From contig NC_060234.1 in the NCBI RefSeq assembly GCF_021155775.2, positions 22,624,026-22,688,025 on the forward strand: a stretch of 64,000 nucleotides of DNA. Reading direction: 5' to 3'. Source of the stretch: Neodiprion pinetum. Its lineage: Eukaryota; Arthropoda; Insecta; Hymenoptera; Diprionidae. Numbering within the stretch: the stretch's first letter is position 1; every line of letters starts with the position of its first letter. Position numbers and translations under genes: made by a program. The notes beneath the pieces are model-generated. The model was given only the letters and a program-made list of their open reading frames with translations, had not been told where the DNA came from and did no database searches. Below are positions 26,575-40,419 of the stretch, piece after piece.

Positions 26575-28493
26575 TTGGTCGTATTCTTATTGCGGAAGAT
26601 GAGCGAGCGCGCAGGTAGCAGGGTGAAATTTCGTTTTTCCTTTCCCTTTTTTCCTCGGTGTGCGAATATATTAAAATTCGAGGGGGATGATTTTTCGGGG
26701 TAATGCGTACGTGCGTGTCCCGTTATGGAAAGCAAGATGGATGGACCGGCATAGTGCGCTTTGAGGGTAGGTAAGTGTAAAAAAAAAAGGAAGAACCGAG
26801 CGAAGAAGAAAAGAAAAAAACGCCGCTGCAACCCCCGTGGAAGCTTTTTTTACACACGGACGTGTATACGGCTGCAGGGATGTGTTGTTATTATTATATT
26901 TTATTTTTTTCGCCGTCCCCTTGCCGCTGTACTGTAGCATCGCACCCCAAATTCGGGTGTTAGCATTTCTCACCCCTCGATGAGCGTCGCGTACGTCTCG
27001 TGCCATTATTAAAAAAACGGCATTAATGTCCCGTCATAAATATAACGCGGTACCCTCTCGCGTGCGGAATAGCTTTTCCGTATACCTTTGCCCGACTCGC
27101 ACCAAGGGCAGATCCGCAAGGCCTCCCTGCTTCATCCCCCGTCCAAACGAACAACCGGCGTGGCTAACGAAGTTAATAATCCACGACGCGCGTTACCGGC
27201 CGCTGATTGGATCTTAGAAACCGAAAATTTTTACCCCGTTTTCGATTTTAACCGACTCTTCCTCCCTCGGTCCGTTCGCTTCTTTTTCTTTTCTTTCTTC
27301 CGCGCTGGCCGCCAGCTCTTCTTCGTTTTACGCGCTCGGTTACGCGGCCGTCGACGGGGCGTAATAAAAAATAACCAAGATATACACCGCGGGCTACCCG
27401 TCTTTCCCCCGCGGGAATATAACTCTGCTAATGTACCCCCGTGAAACCCCCTACCTCCGAACCGAGCTACGGCTCTCTAACCATAAGGGAAACAAACCCC
27501 CTGCATTAAGATCTATACGCGTTCTGGGAAGAAATACGCTACGATTTTTGTTCCCTCTCTTACCGCCTTTTTTCTCTCTTCGCGAACTTCTATTTTATCC
27601 TGGGCTTATTTTTATCTCGGGATTCCTTTTTTTACTTCAGAAAAGAGGACGCGGCTTAACAAATATTACGCGATTCCGCACCACTCCATACCCTGTTGCA
27701 ATTTTACGTGTGTTTTAAACAAAGCTGCAAGCGTGAAAGAAATTTATAAAAGTACTACGATCACGGTATTTTCTTCTTTCTTTAAGCATGTTTAAAATGT
27801 ATAATATATTTAAAGAATTCACACCCGGTACGAAAGTTTGTGGCCATCAGCCGATCAGGTACATAAAATTATAGCGACCGTCGCACAAGCTTCCTTTTTG
27901 TGACGTGAAATTCGTGTCCTTTAACCTTAACCCGAAGGAGGAATTTCTTCTCAGAATTATGATACATTAGCAGTGTAGAAGTTGAAAATAAGCCCGAGAC
28001 TCGAACAATCGCAAGTCGTACAAGCGGTTAATTAACGAGGGTTATAGATCAACGGCTCTGAATGAATATGGAAAGGGGTTTCTCCCGGACTCCCCTGAAC
28101 GTATAAGGTAATATATGTGGAAGCATACCATCGAGGAGCAGAGAGATGCATACGGCGTGGGGCTCTTTTATCACATGAAAGAGAACCTGAAGAATGAGAA
28201 GAAGAGGATAAGGAGGAGTGGAAGGAAAATAAATGAATAAATGAAAAAATACGGTTTTGCAAGCAAAAGTTCGTTTAGCGAGTGGCAGCCGTATCGGGGG
28301 CGGAAGGCTCGGAGAGATAGCCATATAGAAGAGAGATGGTCAGCGGATGAAAATGGCCGGGAGAGGCAGAGGTGCCGGCGGTGGGGGATGATTTAGTAAT
28401 GAAGATATTAACGTGGCGAGAGAGCACGCCACGGAATACTGAGATTCAACTATCTAACTGCTAACATAACTCACGTTTATGCCTTCGTCCGGA

Positions 28494-28500
28494 GGCCGGC

Positions 28501-28534
<34 letters not shown>

Positions 28535-28535
28535 C
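28494..28535. repeat. (GGCC/CCAG)n minisatellite
   Basis: GGCCGGCCGGCC followed by about eight CCAG units. It is a perfect short-period tandem repeat in a GC-rich setting. Confidence 0.95.
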
Positions 28536-28919
28536 CCTCTCCCAACCGCTTCGGACTCCCGGCCGCCGGATTTTTCCGTCTCTCTCCAATCCACCACCTC
28601 GCCTTCCTCAAGAGAAAAAGGACCCGGACTCCTGTAAATTCTAATTACAATTTAATCCCGCGAAAGCCTTGACGATAACTATCAAGCGACTCCGTCGCAG
28701 CGATAAAAGGAACCGGTGACAGCGGTGGGATGTTGAGAAATTTGCGATTCTTCGCAAAAGAACGATCATCGTTTCTTGTCTTGGGCTCCTCCACTCTCCG
28801 AATGTAACACTCACTGACGTTGATTCATATTTGCAGAGCGCATGATCCTCTCCGGCGTTTAACTCTGCGGCTGCGAAGCTTGGCGATAATTGTCCGCCGG
28901 AATCTGGTCTCTCCCCTTT

Positions 28920-29225
28920 AATTCGACATGCAAATACCCCGGGGTAGTTAGCTAATGGGGTTGAGAAGGTCGGTGGAGTGGGCCGCGAGGCTGGAGCGAG
29001 TTCATTCATTAAGGGTTGATGGGTTAATTGCCGGCTCACAGCATCAGCGCCGAGCCCCTCGAAACTCTTCCGCCCTTGGCCTCTCATCCTACGATGAAGC
29101 AACAGGTTGCGCAGTCCTCCTGTTGTCAACTTCCCGCGGTGTCGGTTCCCCGGACCTGCAGCTGGCCTAATTAATTACACCCTCGTTTCCGTCTGTCTTT
29201 TCTTTCTAACGGGTTAATTACGGGA
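28920..29225. promoter_or_regulatory. Candidate octamer/homeodomain-rich regulatory block
   Basis: A perfect POU octamer ATGCAAAT at 28928-28935 is followed by GTTAATTG, TAATTAATTA at 29168-29177 and TTAATTA at about 29214-29220, in GC-moderate sequence. POU plus homeodomain words within 300 bp are typical of developmental enhancers in insects. Function is inferred, not shown. Confidence 0.35.
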
Positions 29226-29387
29226 TCCTCCTGCTCCGGGGCATTAGAGGCTCAAGGGGTGATCAATTCTCCGGCGTTACCACCTGAAACGCGTCCCGGT
29301 CCCCAGATAAAAAAACCAGACCGACTAATTGAACAGAGTGACACGATATCCGGCCTAGAATTAGACCAAGGTGGTAACCACTCTGAA

Positions 29388-29535
29388 TTTCAAGTTCTGT
29401 GATGTCAGTTCAAGTCACTTTAAGTCACGTGAAGCCTTCTGAACTTGTATGAACGCATCCGAAGTTATTGAAAGTATTTTAAAGTCACGAGAGTCATTCC
29501 GAAGTCCTAAGGTCCTGAAGTTGGGTTTACACCGA
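29388..29535. repeat. Degenerate short-period repeat (AAGTCAC/GAAGT)
   Basis: Loosely repeated words AAGTCAC, GAAGT, GAACTT and TTCAAGT recur every 8-15 bp across about 150 bp, beginning near a TTTCAAGTTCTGTGATG stretch. Units are too diverged to define a consensus period. It resembles the tract at 38.26-38.72 kb. Confidence 0.4.
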
Positions 29536-31090
29536 AGTTCAGGAGTGATTGCCCCCTCGAATGAGCCTTTGCTACTCACGTCGCTCTTCGACACCTTGAC
29601 CAAACGGCACGCGAGCGATCCCGGATCCTCAGCGCGTTGTGGGATCGCGATAACGATAACTCGAGGCCCCAACTCCACCCGACTGCCTAGCAGGCTGTAA
29701 ATCCACCGACAACTATCTGCACCAGGTGCGAGCGCCACCCTGACAAGACCGCCTTGGTTGGGCCGATCATACAGCAGATAAACGGACCTCGGCTAACCGG
29801 CCAAGACGGAAAAACCTTCTTTGACCACCGTGACGTTGACACTAAACGGGCCCTCGGTGAAGACCTCGCGATATAGGGCACCTGGTGTGCACTCGACTTT
29901 GACAAGTTTCGGAAATACAGTGACTGCATGCACAGATTTGGTCAGTTTGTGATATTCATTTTAGTCGGGCTTATGATTCTTGTGTAGAAATGAAACTATA
30001 ACGGTAGTGGTGATAAAATCTTTGATCAGGGGGAATCCATGAAAAGGACAACAGATATTGAGACAGCACAATTTTATTGAACAATGAATCTGTTGTCACA
30101 AAGTTCACAGCAAAACAATTCTTCTAATTCCAATTTTTATCACCTTTTCATTTTTCAGAAACGGGACTACTTTGTAATATAATGGATGTTTTGTTTGAAA
30201 TTGCCGTGATCAAATTTAATGTTGAAGTTCAAAATGGTCGTCACTCATGTTGTAAATCCCCTGTAATTACCAACAATCAGAAAACACTGCTCGTTTCGTA
30301 TTTGGATTATGAAACGAAGTTGGTTTTGTTATACGGAGTAATGGCCAAGGACATTTCAGCCTTAACTAGTCGTAACCGGGAATTTAATAGAATAAGTTAA
30401 GAAGGCTTACTCAACGCAAGTAATACTCGCACTGACTCTTAATAATTCTAGATCTAAAAATTTTTAAGACGATGTCAAAGTGCCAGCGAAGTCAAAAACT
30501 CATATTTTACACTTTTCTTCATCCAGAATAACGAAATCATTTCAAACTGTGGGAAATAGTAGCGTTTGCATTGAGCTGATGTGGTAATTGAAACAAGTAT
30601 AAAATATTGCCGAAACAACTGAATGTAAAAAAAACTGACAAGCAGATTTTCGTTTATTTTGAAGTTACGACACGCTACTGATATCTGAATCCCTGCTTGT
30701 TTATCATATCGTTACTGTTAATATACATATCCCTATAATAACATATCGTTGTTGAGTATATATTTCGGTGCCGCCTGGAAAGTAAATCTAATTCGTAATG
30801 ACAGGTCATTGTCCCGCGTCCTGGACCTCCTCGAGTTCGATGATTAACTCATTACCCAAGACGGTGTTTGCCTCGACAGCAGTATCCGGCCGTCCTTCAG
30901 GGGGTGTGATTCGGGGCTGTCCGGCAGCTAGAGGAAGGTTCTCCGTGACACGGAGGTCGGGACTTCCGGCGGGCGGCTTCAATTCGGTCAATCCGGGGTG
31001 TCAATCTCTCATTGTGAGTCCGTAGGTGTCGGTCGTGAGAGAGAAAGAGGACGCGATTCGAGTCGAGGCGTCGTAGCCGGCCGGTGGCCG

Positions 31091-31335
31091 TCGATGAATC
31101 TCAATTACGGGAGACGGCTGATAATTGTAGGGCTTCTTAATCCGTCTGCCGACACTAACGCCCTACTTTCCATCCCCCTCTGACTAATTACCGCGCCGTT
31201 TCCCCTGTAGCCGAACGCCGGTTGGCCGGCACCCGGGAAACTCGCGCCTGAAGGCAACCCCCGAGCCAAGAAGACCCAGAGGTGCGACACCCCGCGTCTC
31301 CCTAGAACTGTCTGCGCTAATTTGCATCTGAAACC
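31091..31335. promoter_or_regulatory. Candidate homeodomain/octamer-rich regulatory block
   Basis: CAATTA, ATAATTG, TAATTA at 31185-31190 and a perfect inverted octamer ATTTGCAT at 31320-31327 lie within 250 bp of GC-moderate sequence. This is suggestive of an enhancer only. Confidence 0.3.
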
Positions 31336-32581
31336 CGGCGGAGTTTCGAGAGAGGTAGAAATTTTGCTCTATATTCTACGATATTTTTTCCTCGCTTATT
31401 TATCTCACTGCATCTTCACCGTATTTCGCGCCGGAGCGAATTATACCGAACGGGCGGTCGGAACGCTGACAACGCTGTGAATATTAATGGCGCATGCCTA
31501 TATATATCTGGCTACATAACTTTGGCAAAGAAAAATATTTGAATAATAATTACCGAGCCTGGCCCCTTCTTCTCGCGGAGTCGAGACTGCGACGACGATG
31601 ACGACCGAAACCAAGACCAACAACCCCCTTGTTACACGGTATAAAAAGGTTAGCTTTGCGCAGGAAGAAGGGTCGCCGAGAATTTTCTAATTAGACGACC
31701 TCACCGCACCGCCCAAGGGGCGCAAACAATGCTTGACAAATAAAAAGTAAGAAGTGAAAAAAGAAAGAAAGACGTCGAGGGGCGGAAGGGGAGAGGGGAA
31801 AGGGAACGAGAGGAGGCACTTCTGCCGAGCACGCTTCACCGCAACCTGCAGCAGGATTTTAATATATCTCAGACTCTCGTTCACCCCGCAGGGAAAGCGG
31901 GGGCAGGGTAGTAAAAATAGGGCTGAGGGATATTAAAAAGCACAAAACGTGAACGAAAAAAAGAAAAATAAGAAATGCAGACAATGGAAATAATAAGAGG
32001 GATGCCGAGACAATCTTAAGGAACGAAATCCCGAGTAACGCCACCGAGTAATCAGAGTATAAAAAAAACGAAATAAAAATAAAAGCTTCTCGCTGTAAAA
32101 ACGAAGATGAAAGTATTCGACAAACACGACATTTTTTTTGAATTTTTCATCGATATTGCACTTCGCACGGTATCCTTCCGTCTATCCACTTTTTCAAGCA
32201 GCGTAACGATCATTCCCTGGAAGAGTATTTGCCGAGAGAAAACCAGGGGGTTAGAATTTGATTCGTAGCGAGTTGGCTTGGCTTGGCTTTCTCTCTCGCC
32301 GCGGATCTGCCTAACAAGCAGCTACCTACTCGAGAAGTTCTCTTGTTCGATCGCGCCGACCCGGCCTGACCCCTTATCCACCCCTGGGGGCGGCCCGCCC
32401 CCGTCGCTGTTCAAACCAACCACCCCTGCAGCCGGTCGCCTAACGATGTGCCAACAAATACAAGCCGAAGATAAAGAAGGCCTTGGCGAGGAGCGTAAGC
32501 AGATTGAGAAGTAGGGGGTGTACCTAAGGGGTGGCTACACCGGCTTTCACATGAAACGTATTTTTTCTTTATTCTCCCACT

Positions 32582-32618
32582 ACTTCTTCTTCCTTCTTCT
32601 TCTTCTTCTTCTTCTTCT
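32582..32618. repeat. (TTC)n microsatellite
   Basis: Mostly TTC units, followed by a longer T/C-rich tract to about 32,650. Confidence 0.9.
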
Positions 32619-33056
32619 CATCGTCATTCTTCTTTTTCTTCTCCTTCTCTTTTACCAAAGGGGTTCCTTACCCTCGACCGTCGCCACCCCTTAATTATAT
32701 CCCGACTGACAATTATTTTTAACGACCAGCCGATACCTTAACGACTCTTAATTCACCATGACACGCGCTGTTCCGTACGACAGTCAGTATGTCTGTGTGT
32801 GTTATATTATCCTCGATCGAGAGACAAGGATGAGAGAAATACGAAGCCCGGAACGATCGTTCTCGTTTATTACAACTCGTACAGTATGATACACTTCGGT
32901 TTATAGCTATTATTATTCGTTTCAACTATTTCTGCATATTTCTTTCCCACTTCCTGCGTGGCGCCGCGCTGCGAAATCACAGCGTACAACAGCGTTTCCC
33001 AAGAGCGTATAATCGGCCTCTCGGTGCTGAGGGAACGACCGGGTGTTGATCGTCTC

Positions 33057-33110
33057 CGACGTCGTCGTCCTCGTCGTCGTCGTCGGCGTCGGCATCGTCC
33101 CCCAGCTACC
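33057..33110. repeat. (GTC)n microsatellite
   Basis: GTC/GTT trinucleotide repeats with CCT and GGC interruptions. It generates Arg-rich or Asp-rich shadow frames on the two strands. Confidence 0.85.
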
Positions 33111-36100
33111 CGGCTTATGGCTGGCAGTCGGTGTAGAGCAGCATTTAAATAATTAAAGATCCGGACGGACAGCCTTCTATTAATTGGATAATCGCGAGGC
33201 CGTAGACGGGGGACGGAGGACGGGGGTGGGTGGGGGGTGATAATGATTTTATCGTTAACAACCGCCCGCTTCAAAAGGAGCACGGGGGGCGGCGTGGGGC
33301 GATGAGGGGGTCGGAGGGGGTGGGTGAGAGACAATTGCAGAGATAATACACGGCTTCCTGCCTGACACCCGGTGATACCAGCCGCCAATCAACCCGATGC
33401 GTTACGTGTGTACGTCATGCGTATATGCTTCTATAACAAATCACCACACCGCTGCGTCTCTCTTCTTCCCTCTCTCTCTCTCTCCCTCTCTCGAACAACA
33501 CTGTATACCGTACATCGCGGTGTTACGACGATGTGTGCACACATGTTTACGCTTAGCCCACCTAGCTTGCCGCGGCGTTCGCTGTACCTCGATCAAATTT
33601 TGATTTTAATATTCCGTACCACGACTTTTTACATTTCAATACTCTAAAGCGGATATTTGCGTTTTTGAACATTCGTTGCTTTAACTTTCTACTTTGGAAG
33701 ATTTCAACATTTTTATCCCATCCTTTCCCTTCCGCTTAACTACCGTGCTTGTGTCATTTCAACTTTCGTTTTTTCCCCGTACTTTGTTCGCGATAGAAAT
33801 CCAGAGTTTTGATCGATCTTCGAAGAACTCGATCTGTGTGGAATGTCTGATTGAGATATCGCGATTAAAATTCAGTCAATTGTAATTAACGAAAACGATT
33901 GCAGACCGTAGCAGTACACAAATCTGAATCGTTGGTTATGTACGATGATTGTGAGCTAATTTCAGACGCCGGACGTTCATTCGCATTTATTTTGAACCTA
34001 TCTCCCGTGATAAAGTACACCTGTCCTGATAATTGGTACTTATGTCATGTCAGATAGGAATGAGTAAGAAGTAGGAAAGTACGTACAAGCCACGCATAGA
34101 AAAATTTCTAATCGATATAACTGATATATCATAATGTTCTACATTTCTCACGGGAACCATAAATATTTTGTACACCTAGTTGGAATCACTGTGAGAAATA
34201 GATACCGTTCAGGCTAAGCTCTTTAGGCTTGATTTTTCTCTCTTGTGGTAGACACACATCCATGCTCAATGCAAATTTCTTGTTACATCGGGAAGTGGTA
34301 TAAGGTAGGTAACTCTTGAATGATAACGAAGAACAAAGAAAACAAGTATAAAATTGTGAGAAAATAAAAGAAAAGGTTGGATAATAAAATATCTCCGGTT
34401 AACGACTTTATTCGAGTGATAAATTGAGAAGAAGTTGTGTGCCGGGTCGGTTATCCCCCTCCCATCCACCCTCCTTAACTGCGACGTGTTTGCCGCGTGT
34501 GAACACGCGTGTATATCACGTTATTCCCGGTGGTTGGATTAAGGCCCGAGGAGCCGATTGATAGGGCGACAATTAGCCGTACCGGAGTTTATTTTTAAAC
34601 ATCCCACGACATCCTGGAGGACGATAGAGAGAGCGAGAGAGAGAGGAAAAGGAAGGGGGAGGGGGGTAGAGAGGGAGAAGGAGCGAGAGGCGCACAAATA
34701 CGAGCTTGTCGTCCGTGCGGTGCACGGACATCCTCGAAAGGGGCACGTAGGCGGGTGCGTCGCGGGTATCTAGGCCCCCTTTTATTTACGAGTCTTGGAG
34801 CGATAAAGTCACTAAGGGACTGCAGCGTCGTCTCGGATCGGTCGGGGGCCGGGGGCCGGTCCCTAACACGTTCACGACCCGTTTGCATAGAAATGCCGGC
34901 ATTTGTTGCCCGGCTATCGAATCCGAGTGATTCTAATTTGTCCGACGGCGCTGCGATAACGGGGCCCCTGGGCCCCCTGAACCCCTCCCAGAAGGTCGCC
35001 GACATCCCGGTCGCGCGGTTAATTAATACGCAGAGGTGATTCCTTGCCACGCATCGTGCCGACCCTGGAATTAACAAGGGATTTTTTACGAGCTATCAAA
35101 ATCTAGCCACGGTCCGGAACCTCGCAATGGATGCAAATGCATCTTAATTCCGAAGCCCTTTCTCCGCTCCCCCACTCCCCCCGTTCTTCATCCTCTCAAT
35201 GAAGATGTTCAAATCCATTAACAGGATATTCCTTGTACGCCTCTTTCGAGGATCGATCTTTCCCGCTATCACGGAAATCCCCTTGTTTTTCGGTTTATTT
35301 TATTTTTTTCTTTTCTTTTCTTCTTGTATGCAACGCCTGTGTGTGCAGATTCAGACTTTTTTTTTCTACTCTGTTTCTTCGTTTTTCTCACACTAACCGA
35401 ATTCGCGATACTCGAAAGATTCTCTTTTTGATCTGATCATTTCCAGCGTGATTCAAAAGTTGTTTTTTTTCGGAATTTTTGTTACGAGTACCAATCTTGG
35501 TATCAACTCGAAAGAATATAACCGATGGCCATTTGGAGGAAACTTTGCATGTTAAAAAAGTTTGCATTATTTATTGCATGAAAAGGTAGGGTGCATTGAA
35601 CTTCTATAGAAACGTCATGTTTTGAGTTGCGTCACTTTTGACGTCGAGAATCGATAAATAAAAAATGAATGTACGTATACATATATACAGGTATGCAAAT
35701 ATAGAAAAATAGAAAATCCGGATAGTGATTCCGAAATAATTAAAGACCCCGAAAACCTTTAACTCGGTTCAACAGCTGGCAGCAACTTCGGGAAACTTTG
35801 ATGTTTGTCGATACGGCTCAGAACTTGTAGCATTTCATAGAAACTCGATATGATCAGAATGCAACTGTTAACGAGAGTGAATACTTGCATGATCCGAGAG
35901 GTTGAATATTTTTAACCGGAAACATTGACGGGCCCCGATCTCGTTGCGATTCCGGGACCGTATATAGCGAGCTCTCGCGGTGCGAGATGCGAGGAACACG
36001 GCATGTTTAACCGATCCCCCCGCCCTAATGGACGGCGAGAAGTCGAGTCAACGAGTCAACGTCTTCTCTGGATTGTGATTGCAGTATAAGTATATTGCAG

Positions 36101-36559
36101 TCCGCACATCCATGCGCGGAGCACCTACTACTAGAGGCGAGCGGCGCACGCCGTCCGCGCAAAGTACTGCGACGGCGCATTCCTCGCGCGAACGGGCCCC
36201 GACCGGGCCCAGAGCGAAGGGGGGCGAAGGCCCCGGCGCATGCACACAAATGTAGAAAGACGGAGAGAGGCGTGGGCGAGAGAGCATTCCACTCGCCGCT
36301 GCGCTGTCTCTCGCTCATCGGGCCCCGAGAGGCCCAATCGTCCTTTTCCTTGCGGGGCCCGAGCGTCGGGTGTTTCACACCTCCACTCGGCCGGGAATTA
36401 GGAAATAAATTAGTGCGGGGCTAATTCTGTTATCTGGTCGACGGGCGACGGGCGAGAGTCGAGGAGACCTCGGAGAGCCGAGCCGATGCCGATGCTGCCG
36501 CTCTCGCTGCACGCCGGCCCGAGATCTCAGTCGTTAGAGCGATACCTTCACGAGCACGC

Positions 36560-36860
36560 GTGAATTTATTGATTGCTAATTAAAATTTACACCGTCCATC
36601 CCGGGACTCGGCTGCGCATGCAGCTGAAAAACAATTTCAACCCCGTACCGAGATCCTTGCTTTGTGCATATCGGGCCGCGCTACGCGGACCTCTCCTTCT
36701 TCCAGCAATTAACGGCCCGGTTTCGATCCGACTAACCTCTCGGATTTCGGACTATTCGAAACATCCTTTTCCAATTAATTCACGAGTTAGCACCTCTCAA
36801 CTTCCGCGGAATCGACGAAAGATCCGAGTCTCGGTTTTTGTACGGCTTATGCAAATCGCG
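36560..36860. promoter_or_regulatory. Candidate homeodomain/octamer-rich block
   Basis: TAATTA at 36577-36582, CAATTAAC near 36705, CAATTAATT near 36771 and a perfect octamer ATGCAAAT at 36849-36856. This resembles the blocks at 28.9 and 31.1 kb. Confidence 0.3.
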
Positions 36861-38259
36861 TCTACAGGAAAGTTTTCATACTTTCTAGCGGATATATTTC
36901 TGAGTACTACTCGTAACTCGTGCTTATATTTTCTTCAAGTTAGAATATTCATTGGAACTTTCGGTTATTGACGATAAGCAAAATTAAACTCTGATTAGAA
37001 AATGTGACACATTTCGACTCGCGATCGACACACCTGATATCTATATTTGACTGAATTCGCATTTGAATAAATGTGTCTTTTAGGCAATAAGGTGAACATG
37101 TGAATATGCGAAATCTCTATATCCTTTTCGCAAAACTTTTGGGAGTCAACCAATGCATAGCAAATTTTTCTACCTTGAGTTCATTCGTGATTTATTCGAG
37201 AAATCTGTCTTTACACTTTCAATCGATGTTTCTTCAAATGCAGGAAAACCGTTTCGAAAAGACTACAAATTGACGCAAGTATAGCGTACCTACCATTGAT
37301 TTACATTGGGTATAGACGGCTCATTTTCACGTTACACGGTGATGACTGTGCGGTACGTGCAACTCCTGCAAATCTCTTCGTCATCGTGAATCCAAAAATT
37401 TCACCATCGCATATGGAATTCCAAGCAAGCGTTTACCCGCAATTATACATGCACGGCAGTGAACCCCTCGATCTTACTCGACACCGTGATACGAGGAAAA
37501 AAGTTTATACGTATCATAGACAGTTGGCACGGCCGATCACAAAAAGTTGTAATCCCTACTTCCACCGTTGGTTAATAGTCGACGAGAACGAGAGCGAGGA
37601 GTTCAACACTCGTTCGAATTAGTTGGGCCTTATTGTTAGAGTATGTTAGAGTGAGGATCTATATTCGCTGTTGTAGTGTTTGGTATTGGGCCCATGCATG
37701 GAGGAACCAGATCATAAATTCCAGGGGAACAAATTTCCAGCATATGTAGCCGGCGCGCAATCTCTCGTAGAGCGGATCTCAGCGGGACGAACTAAATCCG
37801 CGTTTCTTCAGCGGCCTGTTTGGCCGATCGAGACGAAGAGGATTGAAATTATGAGAAAGAAAAAGTTGAGAACCGCTGCGCGTGGGAGCAGCCTGCAAGA
37901 CAATCATCAGAGTCCGTCTCGTACTCGGTGTCTCACACATATTTGGACACATTTTAACGGAAACGTTCCGCGGTTCGGCAAGTGGCGGTCCTTACTTCCT
38001 CCCCACCTCCTCTTATTCCCCCCAAGATTGAGCTTGGGATACGACGGAGCCGGCCTGGGGGAATCAGGGCCACTCAAAGAAATAACCAGCAGTCATTAAC
38101 CGTAATAACCGACGCCTCGATCGGTACGTTTGTTTCAAGAGCAGCGGCGGTCCGCAGGCTCTTCTTCCATCGCTCTCATCCCGAACTCATGAGATCTCGC
38201 AACGATTAACCGAGTCATACCAACTTGTCCTACAGACAAACAGACTGCGAACTATTAGG

Positions 38260-38720
38260 AATGGTTCAGTGCGCTTGGATTTGACTGACGTCGAGCATGA
38301 GTGTCACTTGAGTCTGGACTCAAGAAAATCAGCATTAGTCAAGTTCAGGCTTACATTCCAATTTGGTATCCTCGACACGGGTAACCGTCAGGTGACCATC
38401 TCCAATCGCAAACAAATTGCGAGCTCTAAGGAATGGGTTGACTGACTTAGAACTCGAATGTCGCCTTGCAATGGCTTGGACCCGGATTCAAAGAGCTCGT
38501 GGAATGACTTTTAACTGGCTGAATCGTGGCGAAAAATCACCACGAATCAAATTCAGATTTACGTTTGACTACCATATCCATACCTGACTTTGAGTGGCTG
38601 AATATTATGAGCACATGTGACTTTGAAGGACTTAACGCGGGTTCAGGCGACCGTCACCAATTGACACGGAGTTGAATTAGAGAGCAGGAAAGAGTTCAAA
38701 TGGTGACAAGCGCCGAAGTT
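38260..38720. repeat. Degenerate short-period repeat (GACTTGAGT-like)
   Basis: Words such as GACTGAC, CACTTGAGT, GACTCAAG, GACTTTGAG and GACTTAGAACT recur irregularly over about 450 bp. Individual units are strongly diverged. It probably represents an old tandem repeat or satellite-like expansion. Confidence 0.35.
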
Positions 38721-40419
38721 GACGAGAGTAACGTTACACGGTCTTGTTGATATTTCCGTCTTAGGATCAGTGCAGGACTCCATATCGGGCTGCAACGAGT
38801 CGCTCGGCCTAACAGGTCTCAAATCGTTTCCCACTACTATTAAGCGCGCCCGTAACACTCTAAAGTGGCCCTCAGCCCAGCAAGACATGTGTTAGTGAGT
38901 TATTATTCGGTTAGTGTACACACCATCAGCAGCTGGGAAGTTTCGAGTGTAACGCTGTGTACGGTGCCTACGCTTCTCTCCATTTGCATGCAATTTAAAC
39001 CGTCGTAGCCGTTTTATGAGTTGATTAACCCCCGAATTTTCACACCTTTCGCCTTACCGTGTCCCCGCGGATTAACACCCTGGTGTTTTTTGTCCGCAGC
39101 CTCACCCTCGCCTCCCCCCCTTCATATACCTCCCTCGATTCACCCATCTGTCCTTCTCATCTTTGATACTACTCGCTCCCTCCGGTGTCTCCCTACCGTT
39201 GATAATTACAGTAGAGCGACCGAGACGGGCTGAGTGAATGAGCAGGGCTATCATTAACGCTTCCTGCCTCATAACTGCTCATCACTCACTCATCTGGACC
39301 AACCCTCACCCACCGAGGACGACCGCCTCTCGATAATTCCTCCTCGATTCATCCCGGACCGCGGATCGAGCTTGGTTCGATTTTGTCATTCCTGAAAAAA
39401 TGATTTTTCTTTGGTTTTGTAGTTGGAAAATTTATTTGTAAATGTTGCGTTCGTCTGAACCAATTTAAATACAGCTAAGTAGCTACTTGTCGTTTTGTTT
39501 CTGCCGATTGATCAATTACGAAATTAACGCTTATTCTTGTTCCTCCGAGAAATTATTAATCGCGATGCTTTGAGGGAAGCATTGACAAGGCTCGGGCCTC
39601 CATCGGTCCCTCGGGAGTATAAATAATTTAATCGAAAACGTTGAGTATACGTATACATGATTGTGTGCCGAGGAATTATCCTGTCAATGCGATTCTGCCC
39701 GCGGCTCGCTAATAACTGACAATTTACTTGTCCCCTATCTAAACAGGTTTCTGAATACGTTTTCACGCCGAAGTTAGTTAGCCGCAAGTACGTAGGTTAT
39801 GGTGAAGGAACGTGGAAACAAGAAATTTAGATAAATCGTATCACGGTAATTAATTTCTCGTAAAATCAGTCTGCAATTATTTACTTCCTTGTCGCTGCGA
39901 GGCGAGACAAATTTTTGGACCTTCGAAGTTGTCGCAATTAACTACGATAGCTGAGTGTAGATGCAAGAATTTTGATTCGGGATTTGGAAAGAAGAGTCGG
40001 AAGTAATTGATAAAATTCAGAAACGTGTGAATCACTGTCAGATTTTCATTGAAACTACACGATCCAACTTTAATCCGTCTTTATTCAATCGTAAATATAT
40101 GTAAATATAATTTTTGCCACAACAGACCTGAATCTAATGCGTATAAAATTGTATTATATCATGGATAACCCGACTCACAATCAATACGCTCGAATGTACT
40201 ATAATCCCAAACACTTGCTAGTAGCAATTTTAAAAAAAATTCTGATGCAATAACGATGCCTTTAAATTCTTCTCGGTATACTCTGTTGCTAAGTTCAATC
40301 AATCAGGTGAACCGTTAACGCTGTTCAGAATCCAGACCATTCGACATATATCCAACTACCCAACACCGAAAGAACGCCGAGACGACTCTTCCGCTCGAAC
40401 CCCGAGCCTTATAACTCAA

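Larger units (their letters stand above)
23531..28493. other. Non-coding stretch
   Basis: AT-rich from 23.8 to 25.9 kb with T/A homopolymers at about 23848-23870 and 24558-24573; mixed from 26 to 28.4 kb. Apart from the repeat and CTCF-like site listed separately, no recognisable element or exon is present. Confidence 0.5.
29536..40419. other. Long non-coding stretch upstream of the zinc-finger exon (probable intron)
   Basis: Apart from the repeats and regulatory candidates listed separately, no exon is recognisable in about 11 kb. It includes a G-rich tract at 33,206-33,240, (GA)-rich sequence at 34,624-34,690, octamers at 35131-35138, 35694-35701, 36849-36856 and 38982-38989, and AT-rich gaps at 29.9-30.8, 33.6-34.4, 35.4-35.9, 36.9-37.3 and 39.8-40.3 kb. 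Because the downstream exon begins at an acceptor, at least the nearest part should be intron of that gene. Confidence 0.5.

Noticed and set aside
28641..29129. 162-codon minus-strand open frame
   Set aside because: No motif, and it overlaps a block better explained as regulatory sequence.
30182..30400. Short plus-strand frame after a TTTTTCAG acceptor-like word
   Set aside because: 72 codons with no domain and no donor-like end; chance cannot be excluded.
32154..32175. TATTGCACTTC seed-like word suggesting a miR-92-type microRNA
   Set aside because: The rest of the mature sequence does not match and no hairpin partner is visible nearby.
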